64,000 bases of DNA from Azolla caroliniana (GCA_043228905.1 JBHGNT010000012.1:11594001-11658000), one strand, 5' to 3'; shown: positions 10,808-20,737, counted from the stretch's first letter. A program made the numbers and translations. The notes: generated from the letters alone by a model not told the origin.

Positions 10808-13800
10808 CTATCCCCCCTTTAAAACGACGAGTTTCACGAGTCGTTTTGGATTGAGGACCCGGTTTCTCGGGATATCGTCGATGGAAGTCTTCTAGAAGAG
10901 CACGAGCATTGGTCACATTCTCGATCGGTTCCCAAGTACGCTCGCTGGGACTATATCCTAGCCAATCGACTAGATAGTAGAGCTTGTTGCGAACAATCTT
11001 GGAATCGAGGATGGCAGCGACCTCATACTCAGGTCCATCTTCGAGCTCGATAGGAGGTGGAGGTTGTATAGTACGTCCTGGGATAGTGCTCTCGTGATAG
11101 GGTTCGAGGAGAGAACTATGAAACACCGGGTGTATCCGAAGTTGCGGAGGTAGCTCGAGACGAAAAGCGACATCATTAATCTTCCCGATAATACGGAAAG
11201 GACCTAATCGTCGATAATCCAACTTCTCACATGGGCGAGTAGTCTTGATGTGTCGTCGTAGCAGCCACACCCGATCTCCAATGTTAAAACTGGATGGAAG
11301 TCGATGACGATCTGCGTAGTCCTTGTGTGATTGTTGAGCTTGCTGGAGTTGAGTAGATAAATCCGCTTGTATCTTGCGTAACCGCTCCAAACGATCCTCC
11401 GCGTAAGGATTTGTGGACACTTCTGGGGTTTCAAGGACACACCACCGGGGATGATATCCCGTATAAGCGTAGAATGGCGTGACTTTAGTCGATGCGTGGA
11501 TAGCGTTATTATAGGCAAATTCGGCGAACGGAAGAATATCTGCCCAGTCATTCTGATGATAGTTGAGAAAGCACCGCAGATACTGCTCCAGTGTTTGATT
11601 TGTTCGTTCGGCTTGACCGTCGGTTTGTGGGTGGTAGCCGGAGGAGAGGTTACAAGTGACCTTCAGCATTTTAAAAAGGTGCTTCCAGAATTTTGACACA
11701 AACTGGGGTCCACGATCGCTGATGATATTATCAGGGAGTCCATGATGCCGACATACTTCCCGCATGACAATTTCGGCGGTGTCTTCACTAGATATTTCTT
11801 TAGTACATGGTAAGAAATGAGCCATCTTCGTATATCGATCCACGACTGTGAGAATCGCACTGAATCCCTTAGAGACTGGAAGATCTGTAATGAAGTCAAG
11901 AGCAATGGATTGCCATGGCTTGCTTGGAATTGGTAATGGTTCTAATAAACCATATGGATGATGTCTTGGCATTTTCGCTCTGCAGCATGTATCGCAAGTC
12001 CGAACAAAATCTTCGACAAATTGTCGCATACGGGGCCACCAGAATGATCGTTGTACTAAATCTAATGTTTTAGTACTACCAAAATGTCCTGCTGTATATG
12101 TGTCATGGCAGTTTTGTACTACTCGAAGGCGGCAAGAACCATTAGGAACATACAAAAGTTCTTTAAAGAAGAGTAATCCATCACAGTATTTGAATTGCCG
12201 ATAATCCGTACCTGGTGATTGTGATTGTGAACATGACGCTCGAGAGGGGTCAATTTGTGCTAGTATAGCTTGGGCGAAAGCGTCAGTCTTCAAGTCCTCA
12301 CGTATAGTATTGGTAATGTCGGAATCCACGGGCATGTCAAAGATCTGTGCTGCTTGCAGTCGTGCTGGACCCAAGATTACTTGCTTCTGGTTATCGAAAG
12401 CTGGCTCACCGGGACGTGGTGTTAGAGACGAACGCCGTGATAATGCATCTGCCTTCCCTTGGTGCTTCCCCGGACGATATGTAATTTTGAAGTCGAAGCG
12501 TGTGAGGAAATGGGCCCACCGAGCTTGACGTCGATTCAGTACACGAGCATCTTGAAAGTAGGCAAGGTTCTTGTGGTCACTGAATACAGTGACCTGATGA
12601 GGAGATCCCTCCAGGAAATGCCTCCATTGCATAAAAGAATCAACTATTGCTAATAGCTCTTTATCATGAATTTCGTAGTTGATTTCGGCGGCGTCAAACT
12701 TACGGGAGTGGAAAGCCACAGGATGTAGCTTCTCGTCGTTACCCTGTTGTGACAGAATGCTCCCCAATGCGAAATCCGATGCATCAGCTTCGATAATGAA
12801 TGGTTTTTCCAGATCCACATGACCTAAAATTGGAGCTGATGTAAACGCCTTCTTAAGACTCTCGAAAGCCATGTCCGTCTCTTTAGACCAAATGAATGAT
12901 TGTCCCTTCCTGGTGAGCTGTGTGAGAGGCAGCACAATTTTTGAGTAATTTTGTATGAACTTCCGGTAGAAATTTGCAAAGCCTAGGAAGCATTGCACAT
13001 CCCGCACCGAACGCGGAGTGTGCCATTCTATCACCGTTTTGACCTTGGCTGGGTCCATAGATATGCCTTCTGAGGAGATGACATAGCCGAGAAACTCCAC
13101 TTGGTTGCACCCGAAACTACATTTCTCTAACTTTGCATACAGACCATGTTCTCGAAGTCGTTTTAGTACTAATAGTACATGAGAATCATGTTCTTCTTGG
13201 GTCTTTGAATAAACCAGTAGATCATCCAAATAGATGATCAAAAAATCATCCAAGAGGTCTCGAAATATATCATTCGCCATGTGCTGGAAGACTGCCGGCG
13301 CATTAGTGAGTCCGAACGGCATGACCGTATACTCGAAGTGCCCATATCTGGTGCGAAACGCGGTCTTCCATTCATCTCCTGGTCGGATCCGTACGAGGTT
13401 ATAGGCTCCTCGTAAGTCGATCTTCGTGAAGAACCTGGCACCGTTGATCCGTTCTAAAAGACTTGAGATAAGGGGAAGAGCATACCTATTTCTTACTGTG
13501 ACCTTATTCAAGCCACGGTAATCTACAACGAGTCGAAGCGAGCCATCTTTTTTCTTGACGAAGAAAATGGGTGCGCCGGCTGGAGATTTCGAATGCCGAA
13601 TGAAACCGTTCTCCAAATTCTCCTCTATATAGGCTCGAAGGACTTCTAGCTCGGTTGGTGACAAATTGTAGATCGGCCCCCATGGCGGCTCTTTTCCCGG
13701 TTGTAAGTCGATGGCGCAGTCGTACGGCCGATGATGAGGAAGTGTGTTGGCTTGTACTTTATCGAACACATCAGCATACTGACGATACTTCTCGGGAAGT

Positions 13801-14390
13801 TGAACGGTGGACTCCTCTTTGGTGGTGCTGGAGGGTTGTACTGATATTGCAAAGAGAAACATTTCCTCCTTGCGCCCTTCCTCACGCAACTGACGTAGCG
13901 AAATGGTTGCAACCTTCTGGGTAGATCCTTGGGTTTGTCGCAACCGGATTTCCCTTGTCCTCCAATCTATGTCTGGGTCATGTAACTCGAACCATGGTAA
14001 TCCTAAAACTATGGGATGTTCTGGAATACTAATAATATTAAATGATACTACACATGTTAAGTTATCTAGGACAATATTAACGGGTTCCGACTCTTCTATG
14101 ATATTACCAGAAGCAATGGGACGACCATCAATGACTACTACTGAGGCTGGACATGGGAGCTTTCTTAGAGATATCTGATGAGCTCGGGCAAAATTCCTAT
14201 CCATGAAGCAAGAATTAGCTCCGGAATCTAGAAGGGCTAAGGTATGTACTGGAGGGGTTCTTTTAGTACTAACTGCTACTTGGACTACGAACACATCACT
14301 AACTTGCTTAGAGGGAATGGAACCACTAATGGGCTGCACAGATCTAGGGCTGTCCAACCAAACGGCTCCTATTTTGGCTGGACTTAGTCG
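10800..14390 (-). CDS. pol: Pol of the chromodomain gypsy element (PR-RT-RH-IN-chromodomain)
   Basis: Open in the -1 frame relative to gag. No ATG lies near its start, so expression is probably as Gag-Pol by frameshifting at 14390-14396. Numbering from the TTG codon at 14357, the domains are: aspartic protease with LLDSGA (44-46); reverse transcriptase (about 230-430) with YLDD at 376-379; RNase H (from about 518, D525); integrase zinc finger H751/H758/C788/C791; DD(35)E core D821, D881, E917; GPF module near 1052; and a chromodomain (about 1109-1165, YEVAAILDSK to WEPIENV), which can steer integration to marked chromatin. The last codons are written by the polypurine tract and the first LTR bases, with TAA at 10800-10802. 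The reading frame looks intact. Confidence 0.95.
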   Translation of the reverse strand, partial: RLSPAKIGAVWLDSPRSVQPISGSIPSKQVSDVFVVQVAVSTKRTPPVHTLALLDSGANSCFMDRNFARAHQISLRKLPCPASVVVIDGRPIASGNIIEESEPVNIVLDNLTCVVSFNIISIPEHPIVLGLPWFELHDPDIDWRTREIRLRQTQGSTQKVATISLRQLREEGRKEEMFLFAISVQPSSTTKEESTVQLPEKYRQYADVFDKVQANTLPHHRPYDCAIDLQPGKEPPWGPIYNLSPTELEVLRAYIEENLENGFIRHSKSPAGAPIFFVKKKDGSLRLVVDYRGLNKVTVRNRYALPLISSLLERINGARFFTKIDLRGAYNLVRIRPGDEWKTAFRTRYGHFEYTVMPFGLTNAPAVFQHMANDIFRDLLDDFLIIYLDDLLVYSKTQEEHDSHVLLVLKRLREHGLYAKLEKCSFGCNQVEFLGYVISSEGISMDPAKVKTVIEWHTPRSVRDVQCFLGFANFYRKFIQNYSKIVLPLTQLTRKGQSFIWSKETDMAFESLKKAFTSAPILGHVDLEKPFIIEADASDFALGSILSQQGNDEKLHPVAFHSRKFDAAEINYEIHDKELLAIVDSFMQWRHFLEGSPHQVTVFSDHKNLAYFQDARVLNRRQARWAHFLTRFDFKITYRPGKHQGKADALSRRSSLTPRPGEPAFDNQKQVILGPARLQAAQIFDMPVDSDITNTIREDLKTDAFAQAILAQIDPSRASCSQSQSPGTDYRQFKYCDGLLFFKELLYVPNGSCRLRVVQNCHDTYTAGHFGSTKTLDLVQRSFWWPRMRQFVEDFVRTCDTCCRAKMPRHHPYGLLEPLPIPSKPWQSIALDFITDLPVSKGFSAILTVVDRYTKMAHFLPCTKEISSEDTAEIVMREVCRHHGLPDNIISDRGPQFVSKFWKHLFKMLKVTCNLSSGYHPQTDGQAERTNQTLEQYLRCFLNYHQNDWADILPFAEFAYNNAIHASTKVTPFYAYTGYHPRWCVLETPEVSTNPYAEDRLERLRKIQADLSTQLQQAQQSHKDYADRHRLPSSFNIGDRVWLLRRHIKTTRPCEKLDYRRLGPFRIIGKINDVAFRLELPPQLRIHPVFHSSLLEPYHESTIPGRTIQPPPPIELEDGPEYEVAAILDSKIVRNKLYYLVDWLGYSPSERTWEPIENVTNARALLEDFHRRYPEKPGPQSKTTRETRRFKGGIVS
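10808..10820 (-). other. Polypurine tract of the chromodomain element
   Basis: AAAGGGGGGATAG immediately precedes the 3' LTR in element orientation and would prime plus-strand synthesis. It also encodes pol residues K-G-G-I near the C-terminus. Confidence 0.85.
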
Positions 14391-14396
14391 TTTAAC
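14345..14396 (-). promoter_or_regulatory. Predicted -1 ribosomal frameshift signal between gag and pol
   Basis: In element orientation: slippery heptamer G TTA AAC (14396-14390) in gag frame; a 6-nt spacer GACTAA containing the gag stop; then GTCCAGCC (14383-14376) pairing with GGTTGGAC (14359-14352) over 8 bp, including one G-U, around a 16-nt loop. Loop TAGG (14371-14368) can pair with CCTA (14348-14345), which would make an H-type pseudoknot. Pol continues in the -1 frame as GTT AAA CGA CTA. GUUAAAC is a known frameshift heptamer in nidoviruses. Confidence 0.75.
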
Positions 14397-15553
14397 TCTT
14401 CTTCTAATTGGCTAAGGACATCAAATTTGTTTGCGAGATTCGGACTATTAGTACTATTAGGACTATTATGACTATGAGGATTATCAGAGATTCCTACTGA
14501 CATAGACTCGGGTTTAGTATAGTCAGAACTAACAATGACTTGGTTTACCTGCCTTCTTGGTCTATGGGGACAGTTTATCGCGATATGCCCTGGTCCACCG
14601 CAATAAAGGCATAATCGGTTTGTTCGGCGTCGTTGCTTTTCCTCCTCCGATAGCGGCCCACGACGACGTGTAGTGTCAATTTCCATTGGAGTTGGAGTAC
14701 TTACTGGAGGCGCATTATGTGACTCCCTTTGAAAAGGTTTCGCTACCATTGAGGCATAGGTAGGCTCGGATCTTGCCCTCGGCATCTGAAATTGTCGTTC
14801 CGAACGTCGCTCGAAGAGGCGGTTGTCACATCTGACCGCTCGACTGATTGCTTCTGTTAATGATTTTGGCTCTTCAGGGAAAGTCAAGAGTAAATCCTTG
14901 ACATCGTTGCGTAGACCATAGCGGAACTGCTCCATCAATGCTTGATCATCCCAGGGGATATCGGCGGCGAGTAGGCGGAAATCTGCAGCATATGCGGAGG
15001 CTGGACGGTCACCTTGGCGTAATCGCCGGATTTTGTTGATTGCAGTCCTTATGCTGTCAGTATCTCCAAAACATGCTTTAAACTCACTTATGAATTCTTC
15101 AAAATTATTTAGTACTGGAGATTCCTTTTCTAGTAGCGGTGCGAACCATGCTAATGCTGAGCCAGTTAACAACGTGCCTACTAAACCCACTCGTGATGCA
15201 TCGGTGGGATATCGGGACGGATGCATTTGAATAACTAACCGTACCTGGTTAAGAAACCCTCTAAACTGCGATCGCGTTCCATCGAACTTCGTGGGAAGGC
15301 CAATCTTGGGTTCTTTATGAATCCCTTGTGCTCCGTGCCCTTGTTGTTGCATTGCTACGATGGTTGCTTCGAGTTGTTGTACGCGTAACGCAAGTTCCCC
15401 ATGCTGTTGTTGCGTTTGCTGCTTTTCTAAGGAAATTTGCTGAAGATCCCCCAACAAGCGTTGATTTTCTTGTTCCAAAGCATGAAACTTCTCTTTCAAG
15501 CATTGAAATTCCGAAAAAACGGATTGATACTCTTCAGCGCTAACGGTGGCCAT
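14384..15553 (-). CDS. gag: Gag of the chromodomain gypsy element
   Basis: 389-residue capsid/nucleocapsid polyprotein that packages the element RNA in cytoplasmic particles. It starts at the ATG at 15553, about 40 nt after the primer site. An N-terminal coiled-coil-like, glutamine-rich stretch (about residues 10-75) precedes a retrotransposon Gag domain (about 85-240) with the FRGFLNQVRL, HPSRYPTDASRVG and ALAWFAPLLE motifs typical of the sushi/Mart group. A single CCHC knuckle ([14 protein letters not shown]) lies near residue 316. The C-terminus LEEELND is encoded over the slippery heptamer, and TAA follows at 14384-14386. No disabling change was seen. Family assignment is by motif recognition. 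Confidence 0.93.
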   Translation of the reverse strand: MATVSAEEYQSVFSEFQCLKEKFHALEQENQRLLGDLQQISLEKQQTQQQHGELALRVQQLEATIVAMQQQGHGAQGIHKEPKIGLPTKFDGTRSQFRGFLNQVRLVIQMHPSRYPTDASRVGLVGTLLTGSALAWFAPLLEKESPVLNNFEEFISEFKACFGDTDSIRTAINKIRRLRQGDRPASAYAADFRLLAADIPWDDQALMEQFRYGLRNDVKDLLLTFPEEPKSLTEAISRAVRCDNRLFERRSERQFQMPRARSEPTYASMVAKPFQRESHNAPPVSTPTPMEIDTTRRRGPLSEEEKQRRRTNRLCLYCGGPGHIAINCPHRPRRQVNQVIVSSDYTKPESMSVGISDNPHSHNSPNSTNSPNLANKFDVLSQLEEELND

Positions 15554-15591
15554 GGGATGAAGGAAAAGGGAAATAAGAGACTAGTAGGAGG

Positions 15592-15604
15592 CAAATCGGT
15601 TCAA
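15592..15604 (-). other. Candidate self-primer binding site
   Basis: In element orientation the 5' LTR ends CCTGACA, then GT, then TTGAACCGATTTG. No TGG-starting tRNA primer site is present. The 13 nt are the exact reverse complement of CAAATCGGTTCAA at 15853-15841, which begins 32 nt after the TATA box and so at or near the RNA 5' end. That is the geometry of Tf1 self-priming. Confidence 0.65.
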
Positions 15605-15877
15605 ACTGTCAGGAACTCTATTAAGGCAGAGAAGGAATTAGTACTAAAAGAAGGATTAGTACTATTGTTGGGGAATAGTACTAAGACAGAGAAGGATTAG
15701 TACTATGAGAGGTGTCGAACTTTGAGAGAAGGAATGAGTGAGTGAGAGAGAGAGAGAGAGAGAGAGAGTGATGATGCGAAAGATATATGTATTATATGAC
15801 GGAAGATATACAACAGTAGTTAGAAGGCTTAAGACTGGCGTTGAACCGATTTGGTTCGAACTAATGCCCTGTGCCTC

Positions 15878-15885
15878 CTTTTATA
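15878..15885 (-). promoter_or_regulatory. TATA box of the chromodomain element LTR
   Basis: TATAAAAG on the minus strand within CTATAAAAGG. Plant transcription usually starts about 30-33 nt downstream, which puts the RNA 5' end near 15853. The copy in the 3' LTR is at 10624-10631. Confidence 0.8.
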
Positions 15886-15890
15886 GTGTC

Positions 15891-15938
15891 TTCAGGAATA
15901 CTCCTGAAGTTTCTAGAATGTTCCAGAGAAATCTGGAA
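15891..15938. promoter_or_regulatory. Heat-shock-element array in LTR U3
   Basis: On the plus strand, TTC and GAA triplets alternate every 5 bp for ten positions: TTC 15891, GAA 15896, CTC 15901, GAA 15906, TTC 15911, GAA 15916, TTC 15921, GAG 15926, ATC 15931, GAA 15936. Seven are perfect and three have mismatches. Four consecutive perfect units form a strong HSF-binding site by the established nGAAn rule. The array lies 6 bp upstream of the TATA box. The same array is at 10637-10684 in the 3' LTR. Confidence 0.75.
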
Positions 15939-15994
15939 TATACATCAATTTCCTAATAAAACCTAAATGAAAATAATATCCTTCAAATTACAAC

Positions 15995-16059
15995 TCATAA
16001 CCTAATGGTAAAGTCTCGACCCGTGTAACAAAAGGTTATGGGTTCGAGTCTAGTTATGA
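15995..16059 (+). other. tRNA-like module at the outer end of the LTR
   Basis: On the strand opposite to the element, TCATAAC (15995-16001) pairs perfectly with GTTATGA (16053-16059) as a 7-bp acceptor-like stem closing about 65 nt, followed by the LTR-terminal CA. Inside are an A-box-like TAATGGTAAAG and a B-box-like GGTTCGAGTCT. I cannot fold convincing D, anticodon and T stems, so this is a tRNA- or SINE-head-derived sequence rather than a tRNA gene. The copy in the 3' LTR is 10741-10805. Confidence 0.55.
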
Positions 16060-16061
16060 CA

Positions 16062-19000
16062 CCGGATGAGGAGTACCCGGCTTTGGAGAGCCGGATGATA
16101 CAGACCCGGTATGAACCGGATGAGGAGTACCCGGCTCCGGAGAGCCGGATGATACAGACCCGGTATGAACCGGATGAGGAGTACCCGGCTTCGGAGAGCC
16201 GGATGGTGCAGACCCGGTATGAACTGGATGAGGAGTACCTGGCTACGGAGAGCCGGATGGTGCAGACCCGGTATGAACCGGATGAGGAGTACCCGGCTTC
16301 GGAGAGCCGGATGGTGCAGACCCGGTATGAACCGGATGAGGAGTACCCGGCTACGGAGAGCCGGATGGTGCAGACCCGGTATGAACCGGATGAGGAGTAC
16401 CCCGCTACGGAGAGCCAGATGATACAGACCCGGTATGAACCGGATGAGGAGTACCCGGCTTCGGAGAGACGGATGGTGCAAACCAGGAGTACCCGGCTAC
16501 GGAGATCCGGATGATACATACCCGGTATGAACCGGATGAGGAGTACCCGGCTACGGAGAGCCGGATGGTGCAGACCCAGTATGAACCGGATGAGGAGTAC
16601 CCGGCTACGGAGAGCCGGATGATACAGACCCGGTATGAACCGGATGAAGAGTACCCGTCTACGGAGATCCGGATGATACATACCCGGTATGAACCGGATG
16701 AGGAGTACCCGGCTACGGAGAGCCGGATGGTGCAGACCCGGTATTTTAACCGGATGAGGTGTACTCGGCTTCGGGGAGTCGGATGATACAGACCCAGTAT
16801 GAACCGGATGAGGAGTACCCGGCTACGGAGAGCCGGATCGTGCAGACCCGATATGTGAACCGGATGAGGAGTACCCGGCTTCGAAGAGCCGGATGATAAA
16901 GACCCGGTATGAACCAGATGAGGAGTACCCGGCTACGGAGAGCCGGATGGTGCAGACCCGGTATGAACCGGATGAGGAGTACCCGGCTTCGGAGAGCCGG
17001 ATGATACAGACTCGGTATGAACCGGATGAGGAGTACCCAGCTATGGAGAGCCGGATGGTGCAGACCCGGTATGAACCGGATGAGTACCCGGCTTCGGAGA
17101 GCCGGATGATACAGACCCGGTATGAACCGGATGAGGAGTACCCGGCTACGAAGAGCCGGATGGTGCAGACCCAGTATGAACCGGATGAGGAGTACCTGGC
17201 TACGGAGAGCCGGATGATGCAGACCCGGTATGTGAACCGGATGAGCAGTACTCGGCTTCGGAGAGGCGGATGATACAGACCCGGTATGAACCGGATGAGG
17301 AGTACCCGGCTACGGAGAGCCGGATGGTGCAGACCCGGTATGAACCTAATGAGGAGTACCCGGCTTCGAAGAGCCGGATGATACAAACCCGGTATGAACC
17401 GGATAAGGAGTACCCGGCTTCGGAGAGCCGGATGATACAGACCCGATATGAACCGGATGAGGAGTACCCGGCTACGGAGAGCCAGATGGTGCAGACCCGG
17501 TATGAACCGGATGAGGAGTACCCGGCTTCGAAGAGCCGGATGATACAGACGCGGTATGAACCGGATGAGGAGTACCCGTCTACGGAGAGCCGGATGGTGC
17601 AGACCCGGTATGAACCGGATGAGGAGTACCCGGCTTCGGAGAGCCGGATGATACACAGACCCGGTATGAACCGGATGAGGAGTACCCGGCTTCGGGGAGC
17701 CGGATGATACAGACCCGGTATGTGAACCGGATGAGGAGTACCCGGCTACGGAGAGCCGGATGGTGCAGACCCGGTATGAACCGGATGAGGAGTACCCGGC
17801 TTCGGAGAGCCGGATGATACAGACCCGGTATGAACCGGATGAGGAGTACCCGGCTACGGAGAGCCGGATGGTGCAGACCCGGTATGAACTGGATGAAGAG
17901 TACCTGTCTTCGGAGAGCCGGATGGTGCAGACCCGGTATGAACCGGATGAGGAGTACCCGGCTACGGAGAGCCGGATGGTGCAGACCCGGTATGAACCGG
18001 ATGAGGAGTACCCGGCTTCGGAGAGCCGGATGGTGCAGACCCGGTATGAACCGGATGAGGAGTACGCGGCTTCGAAGAGCCGGATGATACAGACCCGGTA
18101 TGAACCGGATGAGGAGTACCCGGCTACGGAGAGCCGGATGGTGCAGACCCGGTATGAACCGGAAGAGGAGTACCCGGATTCGGAGAGCCGGATGATACAG
18201 ACCCGGTATGAACCGGATGAGGAGTACCCGGCAACGGAGAGCCGGATGGTGAAGACCCGGTATGAACCGGATGAGGAGTACCCGGCTACGGAGAGCCGGA
18301 TGGTGCAGACCCGGTATGAACCGGATGAGGAGTACCCGGCTTCGGAGAGCCGGATGATACAGACCCGGTATGAACCGGATGAAGAATACCCGTCTACGGA
18401 GATCCGGATGATACATTCCCGGTACGAACCGGATGAGGAGTACCCGGCAACGGAGAGCCGGATGGTGCAGACCCGGTATGAACCGGAAGAGGAGTACCCG
18501 GCTACGGAGAGCCGGATGGTGCAGACCCGGTATGAACCGGATGAGGAGTACCCGGCTTCGGAGAGCCGGATGATACAGACCCGGTATGAACCGGATGAAG
18601 AGTACCCGTCTACGGAGATCCGGATGATACATTCCCGGTATGAACCGGATGAGGAGTACCCGGCTACGGAGAGCCGGATGGTGCAGACCCGGTATGAACC
18701 GGATGAGGTGTACTCGGCTTCGGAGAGTCGGATGATACAGACGCAGTATGAACCGGATGAGGAGTACCCGGCTACGGAGAGCCGGATGGTGCAGACCCGG
18801 TATGAACCGGATGAGGAGTACCCGGCTTCGGAGAGCCGGATGATACAGACCCGGTATGAACCGGATGAGGAGTACCCGGCTACGGAGAGCCGGATGGTGC
18901 AGACCCGGTATGAACCGGATGAGGAGTACCCGGCTTCGGAGAGCCGGATGATACAGACCCGGTATGAACCGGATGAGGAGTACCCAGCTATGGAGAGCCG

Positions 19001-20273
19001 GTTGGTGCAGACCCGGTATGAACCGGACGAGTACCCGGCTTCGGAGAGCCGGATGATACAGACCCGGTATGAACCGGATGAGGAGTACCCGGCTACGAAG
19101 AGCCGGATGGTGCAGACCTAGTATGAACCGGATGAGGAGTACCTGGCTACGGAGAGCCGGATGGTGCAGACCCGGTATGAACCGGATGAGGAGTACTCGG
19201 CTTCGGAGAGGCGGATGATACAGACCCGGTATGAACCGGATGAGGAGTACCCGGCTACGGAGAGCCGGATGGTGCAGACCCGGTATGAACCTAATGAGGA
19301 GTACCCGGCTTCGAAGAGCCGGATGATACAAACCCGGTATGAACCGGATGAGGAGTACCCGGCTTCGGAGAGCCGGATGATACAGACCCGGTATGAACCG
19401 GATGAGGAGTACCCGGCTACGGAGAGCCGGATGGTGCAGACCCGGTATGAACCGGATGAGGAGTACCCGGCTTCGAAGAGCCGGATGATACAGACGCGGT
19501 ATGAACCGGATGAGGAGTACCCGGCTACGGAGAGCCGGATGGTGCAGACCCGGTATGAACCGGATGAGGAGTACCCGGATTCGGAGAGCCGGATGATACA
19601 GACCCGGTATGAACCGGATGAGGAGTACCCGGCTACGGAGAGCCGGATGGTGCAGACCCGGTATGAACTGGATGAAGAGTACCCGGCTTCGGAGAGCCGG
19701 ATGGTGCAGACCCGGTATGAACGGGATGAGGAGTACCCGGCTACGGAGAGTCGGATGCTACAGACCCGGTATGAACCGGATGAGGAGTACCCGGCTTCGG
19801 AGAGCCGGATGGTGCAGACCCGGTATGAACCGGATGAGGAGTACCCGGCTTCGGAGAGTCGGATGATACAGACCCGGTATGAACCGGATGAGGAGTACGC
19901 GGCTTCGAAGAGCCGGATGATACAGACCTGGTATGAACCGGATGAGGAGTACCCGGCTAGGAAGAGCCGGATGGTGCAGACCCAGTATGAACCGAATGAG
20001 GAGTACCTGGCTACGGAGAGCCGGATGGTGCAGACCCGGTATGAACCGGATGAGGAGTACTCGGCTTCGGAGAGCCGGATGATACAGACCCGGTATGAAC
20101 CGGATGTGGAGTACCCGGCTACGGAGAGCCGGATGGTGCAGACCCGGTATGAACCGAATGAGGAGTACCCGGCTTCGAAGAGCCGGATGATACAGACCCG
20201 GTATGAACCGGATGAGGAGTACCCGGCTACGGAGAGCCGGATGGTGTAGACCCGGTATGAATCGGATGAAGAG
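16062..20273. repeat. 54-bp minisatellite array, right block
   Basis: Continuation of the same array on the far side of the Ty3/gypsy insertion. The first five bases (CCGGA) are the right copy of the target duplication. This block has more irregular junctions than the left one: an out-of-phase join near 16475, a TATTTTAACC variant near 16741, TATGTGAACC insertions near 16853, 17229 and 17721, and a 2-bp insertion near 17652. These break the long open frame. The array stops at 20273 and gives way to a copia LTR promoter with no spacer I can recognise. Confidence 0.95.
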
Positions 20274-20735
20274 ACATATTCGTAAATATGTTTCTGAGAG
20301 TCCATCGAGGCTATATTTGAAAATAGCCGAAAAGTCATATTAGTATAAATATGACTTAGGGCAAACTTTGAGGAGTTGTTGTTGGTGTTGTCATTTTCTT
20401 GTTGGTGCAAGAAGAAGAGAGAGCACGTAACTGTACAGAGAGAGAGAGAGAAAGAGGTCGTTGCCTCTGTTGTAACCGCTGCCTGTGGCGAAGATCTGTG
20501 AGCATGAGGTCGGTGCCTTAGTAAACTCACTGTTGTATATTCTTACAGAGTGACAGTTTGCAGCCTGTGGGTTGTCGTGGTTTTTCCCCTAGTTTGGGGT
20601 TTTCCACGTAAAGCTCCTGTTTTACCTTTTTCTCTTATTTGCGTCGTGTGTTTTCTTTTCCTGGTTTTTTTCTATGTATGAAAGAATCTCGGTTGTTGCC
20701 GAGCGTTGGACATAAGGAGCGTTAAGTTCCCGTCA
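20274..20735 (+). repeat. Partial 5' LTR of a copia element, abutting the satellite
   Basis: The sequence between the end of the 54-bp array and the primer site looks like the promoter-proximal part of a copia LTR. It has a TATA box at 20344, a (GA)n tract near 20433, a T-rich stretch with GGGGTTTTCCACGT, and a terminal CCGTCA at 20735. No LTR start is visible. U3 upstream of the TATA box is only about 70 bp before the satellite begins, so the LTR is either truncated by the array or contains it. Confidence 0.65.
20344..20351 (+). promoter_or_regulatory. TATA box of the copia LTR
   Basis: TATAAATA lies inside a short inverted repeat (GTCATAT upstream, ATATGAC downstream), about 390 bp before the primer site. 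Confidence 0.6.
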
Positions 20736-20737
20736 AG

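Larger units (their letters stand above)
10343..16061 (-). mobile_element. Full-length chromodomain Ty3/gypsy retrotransposon
   Basis: 5.7-kb LTR retrotransposon, transcribed on the minus strand, inserted in the minisatellite. LTRs run TGTCATAAC to CCTGACA in element orientation. CCGGA flanks both ends (10338-10342 and 16062-16066), a 5-bp target duplication. The LTRs (455 and 465 bp) seem identical except for the length of a GA microsatellite, so insertion is recent. gag (389 aa) and pol (about 1196 codons after a -1 frameshift) are both open, with all catalytic motifs present. The gag type, the -1 frameshift, the C-terminal chromodomain and the self-complementary primer site all point to the Tf1/sushi/Tcn1 group. 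This is probably an autonomous copy. Confidence 0.95.
15607..16061 (-). repeat. 5' LTR of the chromodomain gypsy element
   Basis: 455-bp LTR, identical to the 3' copy apart from a shorter (GA)n tract near 15744-15767. It holds the promoter that would drive the minus-strand gag-pol transcript. Confidence 0.95.

Noticed and set aside
1-20273. CRISPR-like regular repeat array
   Set aside because: Units are contiguous with no unique spacers, and the context is a plant genome with retrotransposons.
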